Below are positions 58,258 through 64,000 of a stretch of DNA of 64,000 nt, in pieces. The position numbers were made by a program, and so were the translations under genes. This stretch comes from Cynocephalus volans. Its lineage: Eukaryota; Chordata; Mammalia; Dermoptera; Cynocephalidae. The first letter of the stretch is position 1. Each line of letters starts with the position of its first letter. The notes under the pieces were generated by a model that did not search any database, was not told the DNA's origin, and was given only the letters and a program-made list of their open reading frames with translations. The stretch covers positions 49,780,907 to 49,844,906 of the forward strand of contig NC_084463.1 of the NCBI RefSeq assembly GCF_027409185.1, written 5' to 3'.

Positions 58258-59395
58258 TTGAGGGCAGGAGTTATATCTACAAATTTTCATATCCTCAATG
58301 TCTAGCTCTAGTACAGATTTTAAAAAGTCTAACTTTGTGGACTAATAAATGAATGTCCTAGATAAGGCACCACAAATTCCAGGTTTTCTGGACAGTCCTT
58401 ATCTGTAAATACTCTATGTTGTTGAAAGATTGGGTACCCTGATTTTTAATTTAGAAAATATTGTCTCCATTGTTATAGAAGTACAGAATAGAGCAAATGA
58501 TTTGGGGCCCCAGTGACTGGTAGGGGCCCCTCTGGATGGTCTCGTACCTTTGCCTGGTTTCATGCAGGGTTGCTGGATTCACTGCTGAGCAGCATCCCAC
58601 ACACCCACGGATACGGACACCAGTATTTTCCAAGAAGAGATGTGGGAGTGGGGATTCTTTTCAGTCAGCAGCATGTGGAAACTTTTTCTCAAACCCAATT
58701 TCCCTTTAAACTGGAGAGACACGAAACTGAGGACAACCTGAAGTGCCGAGCATAGCAGCACCCTATTGCCTTGAGGCGTGGGGCTGTATTTTCTTTTTGT
58801 CCCTCTGTTGAGCTCAACATAGATACGTGTTAAAAAACAGGATGCTTAAAGTATAAAGGTGAAGATGATGAGGGATGTGCAAGCAGTGGCAGTGATTATT
58901 AGATAGACTACTAGATAGTCTAATAATCAGACAGACTATTAGTGATTATTAGTGGAACACTTTTTTCCTGAATAATCACTAACAGCTCCATTTTTCTGAC
59001 TGAGGAATTTATTTTTAGGTGCTCATATTTGTAGTTCAATTAGGTTGGTTTTTATTTGCATTCAGTTGTTTTTACATTTGAAAATTATTTTAACTAAGTG
59101 ACTTCATTCTATTTTTACAGTTACTTCTATCAGGGCAAGTGATACGGTGTTGATAAGAAATTTGCTTTTTAAATAAACTTAAGTTGAAAATGAGTTGATT
59201 CAAAGAAAATCTGAGTACGTAACAGGACAGTTGTTTCTCATTAATAGTAAATATGAGTAAGCAAAGTTTCCAAAACAGTCATTTTTTCCATCTTTAAAAT
59301 AACCCTTTAGCTAACACCCCATTTCTGTGTTCCCCCTATAGCAAAACTTTTTAAGAATCATCTGCTATTTCAAATTCTTCCATTTACTATTACGT
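58258..59395. other. Unassigned, with a short hairpin near 58892-58930
   Basis: No gene recognised. The phrase tgattattag is followed 17 bases later by its inverse ctaataatca, and a third tgattattag copy lies at about 58942. Confidence 0.4.
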
Positions 59396-59855
59396 TTTTT
59401 TTTAATTGAAGTAAAATGTAAATACAAGTACAGAAAGGTGCACAAATCCTAAGCATATTATCATGAAGCAAACACAGGATATTAGATACCCTCATCCCTG
59501 CCAAAAGACCCCTTGTCCTTCCTTTCCAATCACACATATCTCTATTCTGTCAAAGGTAACTACTAATCTGTCTTACTACCACATATGCTAGTTTTGCCTT
59601 GTTTATAAAATTTACATAAATGGAGTCAAGCCGTTTTTATTCTTTAGCATTTGGCCTCTTTTGTCAAACTTTGTGTTTGTGAGATTCATCAATATTATTG
59701 AGAGAACCTATAGTTTTTTTTCTTTTTTTTTTATGTAGAATTCTATTATATAATCATATTATAATTTATTCATTCTACTATTGGTAGATATCTGAGTTGT
59801 TTACAGATTTGAGCTATTATTAATAATGCTTCTACGAATGTGCTTGTGACTTCTT
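59396..59855 (-). mobile_element. Old L1 3'-end fragment, minus strand
   Basis: aattgaagtaaaatgtaaat, then gtttataaaatttacataaa, aatggagtcaagcc, ttgtgtttgtgagattcatc and tatttattcattctacta in this order resemble the reverse complement of an L1ME-type 3' UTR. Confidence 0.6.
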
Positions 59856-59869
59856 GGGCATGTGACTTC

Positions 59870-60020
59870 AACTCCTACTACTCACGCTCTTGTCCACTCC
59901 ACTTTAGCCATGCTGACCTCCTTGCCACTTCTGAATGTCCCAGGTACATTCCACCTCTAGGCTTTGACATATACTGCTTCTTCTTCCCAGCATGCTCTTC
60001 TACCAGCCATCCACATGGCT
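59870..60020 (-). mobile_element. L2-like 3'-end fragment, minus strand
   Basis: The plus strand cttgccacttctgaatgtcc ... cccagcatgctcttctacca ... catccacatggcttag resembles the reverse complement of the L2 3' terminus. It is strongly diverged. Confidence 0.5.
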
Positions 60021-60034
60021 TAGTCTCAAAAAAT

Positions 60035-61015
60035 GTGATGAAATGCTAGGAGTAAGACAATGCCCATCAATAACCACACTAAGTGTAAGTGGATTAAAAC
60101 TCCCCATTCAACAGACACAGAATAACTGATGGGATTAAAATGCTAGACCCAACTATATGCTGTCTTCAAGAGACTCACCTCACCTGTAAAGACACACAGA
60201 CTAAAAAGCAAAGGGATGAAAAAGGATATACCAAACAAATGGAAACCAAAAATGAGTAGGAGTAGCTATTGTTATTTCCAATAAAATAAACTTTAAACCA
60301 AAAATCATAAAAAGAGACAAAGAAGGACATGATAAAGGGACCCATCTAGCAAGAAGACTTAATAATCATAAATATATACACACCCAAAACCAGACCACCA
60401 GATATATAAAGCAAACACTATTAGATCTATAGAAAGAGACAGATGTGAATATGATAATAGATGAGGATGTGAACACCCCTCTCAGCATTGGACAGGGATA
60501 TCTACAAAACATTTCATCTGACAACTACAGAGTATACATTCTCCTCATCAGCACATGGATCATTCTGCAGGATACACCACATGTTAGGTCATAGATCAAG
60601 TCTCGACAAATATAAAAACATTAAAATCATTTTGAGTATCTCTTCTGACCACAATGGATTAAAACCAGAAATCAATAACAAGTGAAACTCTGGAAATTAT
60701 ACAAATATATGGAAATTAATATGATGCTGAATGACATATGGACTGAAGGAGAAATCAAACAGGATATCAAAACTTTTCTTAAAACCAATTAAAATAAAGA
60801 CATAACACCAAAACCTGTGGGATACTGCAAAATCAGTACTACAAGGGAAGTTTATTGCAATTGGCACTTACATGAAGTGAATGCAAAGATTTCAAATAAA
60901 CAACCAAACACTATACCTCAAAGAAACAGAAAAACAAGGACAATCCCAAAATTATTAGACAGAAAGAAATAATTAAGATCAGAGCAGAAATGAATGAAAT
61001 CAAGACCGATAAACA
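60035..61015 (+). mobile_element. Old L1 ORF2 5' part (endonuclease region), plus strand, degenerate
   Basis: Conceptual translation, with many stops, keeps ORF2 endonuclease-region order: an AVFKRLTSPVKTHRLKSKGM-like piece, a KKRQRRT-like piece, YTHPKP, EYTFSSS and the later [16 protein letters not shown] segment near 60710. It ends in the gatcagagcagaaatgaatg segment near 61000. It is non-functional. Confidence 0.75.
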
Positions 61016-61724
61016 TGTGATCTAACATGTGGTGTATCTTAGGACTTTGTATCTATCGTATTCAGTTGCCAATTAATCATTAATTGATTATTAGTATTTG
61101 GATAGCTTAACTTTTTTTACACACATAATTGTTTTGCAAACATAACTTGTTTTTACAAAATTTAATTTTTTATGTAGCACCTCACATCAGTGCCCATTTT
61201 TTTTGAGCTAGGAATGGTGACTGTTTCTTTCCACATATGGTATTCCTTGGTGTCTTTCACCATGTGTTTAATCAGGTTTTCTCCTGAGTGCTCACCTGGG
61301 ATCGAGTTGGAGGGCCTCTGTCATTGGGGTGAACATCTGGGGGCTTGACCGTCAAGCAGCTGGAGAAAGCATTCACCCAGGCTCATTCATGCTTCAATAT
61401 AGCCCACATTTTTGAAATATGAAGTGATTTCTCCTTCATATCTGAATTGTTATAGGAGAACTCTACACTGTGCCCAATGACAGGTCAGACAGAAGAATTA
61501 GGTCTACCTGAGAGTGGAATTTTTTTAGCCTTCACGGAGATTCACATTATGATACTGTTGCTGAACCCTATGGCTCTCTTCTGAAAAGTTTCAGAGAGAG
61601 GGGCACAATGCTCCTTAGTGGTGCTCACTATGAAAAATGACTTTTACCTTATGTGAGACCTTTGCACATGTGGGCTTTTCTCAGAAACTGCATTAAGTCT
61701 TGCAACTGGGACCTCAGAAAATAA
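61016..61724. other. Unassigned
   Basis: No gene or repeat recognised with confidence. Confidence 0.3.
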
Positions 61725-61975
61725 GAGAGTGAGTAATTAGTGCAGCCATTATGGAAAACAGCGTGAAGATGCATCAAAAAATTAAAAATGGAACTACCGT
61801 GTGATCCAGCAAGCCCACCTCTGGGTGTACATCCAAAGGAGTTGAAATCAGTGTGACAAAGAGACACCTGCTCTCCCATGTTTATCGCAGCACTAATAGC
61901 CAAGATGTGTAATCAGCAAAAGTGTTCATCAAAGGGTGAATGGATAAAGAAAAGGCACTGCAGTATATGTAACAT
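61725..61975 (+). mobile_element. Old L1 3' fragment, plus strand
   Basis: It carries gtgcagccattatggaaaac, gtgatccagcaagcccacct and catgtttatcgcagcactaa, then aatggataaagaaaaggca. These are landmarks of the ORF2 C-terminal/3' UTR junction, with gaps. Confidence 0.75.
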
Positions 61976-62984
61976 ATATACATGTGGTGTTTGTGCATTG
62001 TGTTTGGGTCGATTGGGCAACCAGGGTAGGGGGCTTTCCTGTTGGGATGACATCCCTCTAACCACAGACATCCCATTGGTGTGAAGGTGAATGAGGCTGG
62101 AGTCTTCATCCCATTAAAAAATGAATGTGCACAAGTAGCCTTATACGCTGCTTCTAGGAGACATTAAAGGTAGAGAAAACACATTGTCTTTGGTTATGAT
62201 TCTGTGGGATAAACGTAAGCAGTGAATTCTACCCCTTTACCTTATTTCAATTGTGAGTTATCTGTGTGCAGACACTGTGTTGGGCCGAGAGCACATCCAG
62301 TGCAAGGGAAAACAAATACAGACAGTATTTGTGGCTTCCAGTCTAGTGAACAAATATTTACCCACTTAAATATTTAATTCCTTGGTCTGTTACTCCTTTC
62401 CACCTCAGATTGTGCTCCAGGGAACTCGGCTCACTTTCTCTCTGCACTCCAGCCCCAATCCAGTGCTTGGAGGAATGAGTGCTGAGAAGTTGGCAGAACG
62501 GGCCATTCTCATGCTGTCTAATGTCAGCTTCTGCAAGGAAGGTTCTTGGGTCCCAGCACGGAGGCCAGTGGTAACAATGGTTGGCCTGCTTAGATGCACT
62601 CTCCTGAGATGGCTGTTAGAAGAGCACCGAGTAGATAAATGGAGCTCAGAGTTTTGGACACTTCTCTGGGATTGGTGTAGCATCTCTCCTCCTGACTGCA
62701 CTGCAAGGGGTGGTGACCACAGGAGTGCCTTTGAGTCTGCAGCAATTACAGAAGTGAGGCCTCAGCACTGCCATCCTGCTACAGCTGGGAGTGGGGGTCA
62801 TTACAAGGTGTCTCCAGACAGAGCATCTGCTCCTGGGATGGCTCAGATTAGAAAAGATGACACACACACTGCTTAGTACTGGGAGATGCTGATCAGTGAC
62901 AGGTACTGTTCACCAGGTAGGATGTGCACGAGAAGACAGGCCACCTGAGATGCCCCACAAGCCTGATCTCACCTGAGTTAGAGC
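61976..62984. other. Unassigned
   Basis: Frames at 62382-62876 (plus) and 62405-62701 (minus) have no recognisable domain. No gene is supported. Confidence 0.35.
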
Positions 62985-63660
62985 TAGCTACAGCTCTGAA
63001 GCTGGTGATAGGGCTGCTTCTGGAGCTGGCTGTAGCTTTGGACTTAACACTGGCTCTAGCTGTGGAGCTGAAGCTGGGATAAGCTCTAATGCTGCAGTTG
63101 GTGCTACAGCTGCTGCTGAAATGGCTCTTCCTCTGAAGATGGTGCTGTCTAATTGCTGGATTGCTTTTGGAGCAGGATCCAGATCTAGAACTGGCACTAG
63201 AGATATCACTGGATCTGGGACAGAAGTTGGTTTAAGAGATCACAATGGAGGAGGCTCTAGCTTAAGAGACAGTGCTGCCTCTGACCCTTGGAAGTGGCAA
63301 TGAAACTACAGCTAGAGTTGGTGCTCTGTTAGGAACTGATGGAAAAACTGGTGCTGGAGTTGGCTCTAGCTCTGTAGCTGGCACTAGCTCTAGATCTGAA
63401 GAATTTGTCAAAGGTGGTTCTAGCTCTGGAAATAGCGCCTGAGCTGGTTGTGAAGTTGTCTCTAGGTCTAAAGCTGGCTGAAACTCTAGTCCTGCAGCTG
63501 TGGCTGAAGTGGGTAGTAAAGCTGGCACTGGAAGTTGCTCAGGAGGTGGAGCTGGAGATAACTCTGGTGCTGACACCAGCTCTGGAGAAAGCACTAGCTC
63601 TAGAGCTGCCTGTCCTGTTGCCAGAGTTGGTGCTGGAGCCGGCTGGAGCTCTGGACCTGG
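62985..63660 (+). repeat. Degenerate GGAGCTG/GCTCTAG-type minisatellite
   Basis: About 675 bases of diverged hexamer-like words (agctctggagctgg, ggtgctagctctag, gctggtgctgg). Several frames on both strands are open. A minus-strand frame (63262-63810) gives a proline/alanine/leucine/glutamate repeat (PAPAPT, ELEPTPAP) resembling the low-complexity linker in RALGDS-type proteins. No RasGEF or RA domain is seen nearby. The similarity may be compositional only. Confidence 0.7.
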
Positions 63661-64000
63661 CTTCCACCAGGTGTGCCCATCCAGGTCTCCAGCCCTTAAC
63701 TTGGGGAGGAGAATCAGCCCCCATGCCTGGAATGTGGCATGAAGGCAGAGAAGGTTGGCCCTGGGCACTGCAGATTCTCCCAGTACCAAGTGCAGCCTAT
63801 TGCAATACAATACAAAGTTTTTCTCTGGGCACTGGGACCAAAGTCACAGAACGTCAGAGCTGAGGAGTCCCTAGCGCGGCATCTGGGTGCAGCCCCCTTT
63901 TCAGGAGGGAACACCTGGGATCTATAGATACTGGGATCAAATATTACCTCTCACCCTCTGTAGAACCTAGGAGGGGGAGAGTTTTATTCAGTCTCTGTTT
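63661..64000. other. Unassigned right edge
   Basis: No recognisable gene, exon or repeat. It may continue beyond the window. Confidence 0.3.

Noticed and set aside
1..64000. CRISPR array, operon or bacterial-type features
   Set aside because: The sequence is mammalian; the repeats are microsatellites, minisatellites and retroelements without regular repeat-spacer structure.

Overview
The window is mammalian nuclear DNA. It has intron-containing coding remnants with GT/AG splice sites, several ages of L1, an ERVL-MaLR LTR, an L2 fragment, and young tRNA-derived SINEs with intact target-site duplications. The young SINEs have a tRNA-like head followed by a tail hairpin. They resemble the CYN-type SINEs of colugos (Dermoptera), so a Galeopterus-like source is my best guess; this rests on memory of the family and not on a search. 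No intact host protein-coding gene was found. The longest reading frame (14458-17667) belongs to a 5'-truncated L1.

Layout. 0-5.3 kb: a mosaic of decayed endogenous retrovirus pieces, with pol/env-like remnants on the minus strand and two LTR-like segments on the plus strand. 5.3-14.5 kb: a tRNA-type SINE, a TG-rich minisatellite, a short tandem repeat block interrupted by a SINE, old L1 on the minus strand, a MaLR LTR, and a TCTCTG-type repeat tract. 14.57-17.91 kb: a young L1 with an open ORF2, flanked by a perfect 16-bp target-site duplication. 17.9-20.06 kb: a GC-richer block I could not assign.

20.08-44.30 kb, minus strand: the main feature of the window. It is an unprocessed copy of DIDO1 (death-inducer obliterator 1), with 14 recognisable exons, canonical splice sites and a poly(A) signal. 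It carries an in-frame stop, a SINE inserted in the first coding exon, frameshifts in at least three exons, and loss of zinc-binding residues in the PHD finger. The exons for the TFIIS-like domain and the SPOC domain are still open. The introns hold L1 fragments and SINEs.

44.3-64 kb: gene-poor DNA. It holds a vomeronasal type-1 receptor (V1R) pseudogene fragment near 49.9 kb, a mariner-like MITE at 53.15 kb, an L1 carrying two nested SINEs in opposite orientations at 55.2-56.6 kb, a palindromic MER53-like element at 58.1 kb, old L1/L2 fragments at 59.4-62 kb, and a degenerate hexamer-type minisatellite at 63.0-63.7 kb.

The parts do not form a working pathway. The window reads as a record of a duplicated gene decaying under retrotransposition. 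Repeat family names come from recalled consensus features, and old-repeat boundaries are good to a few tens of bases.
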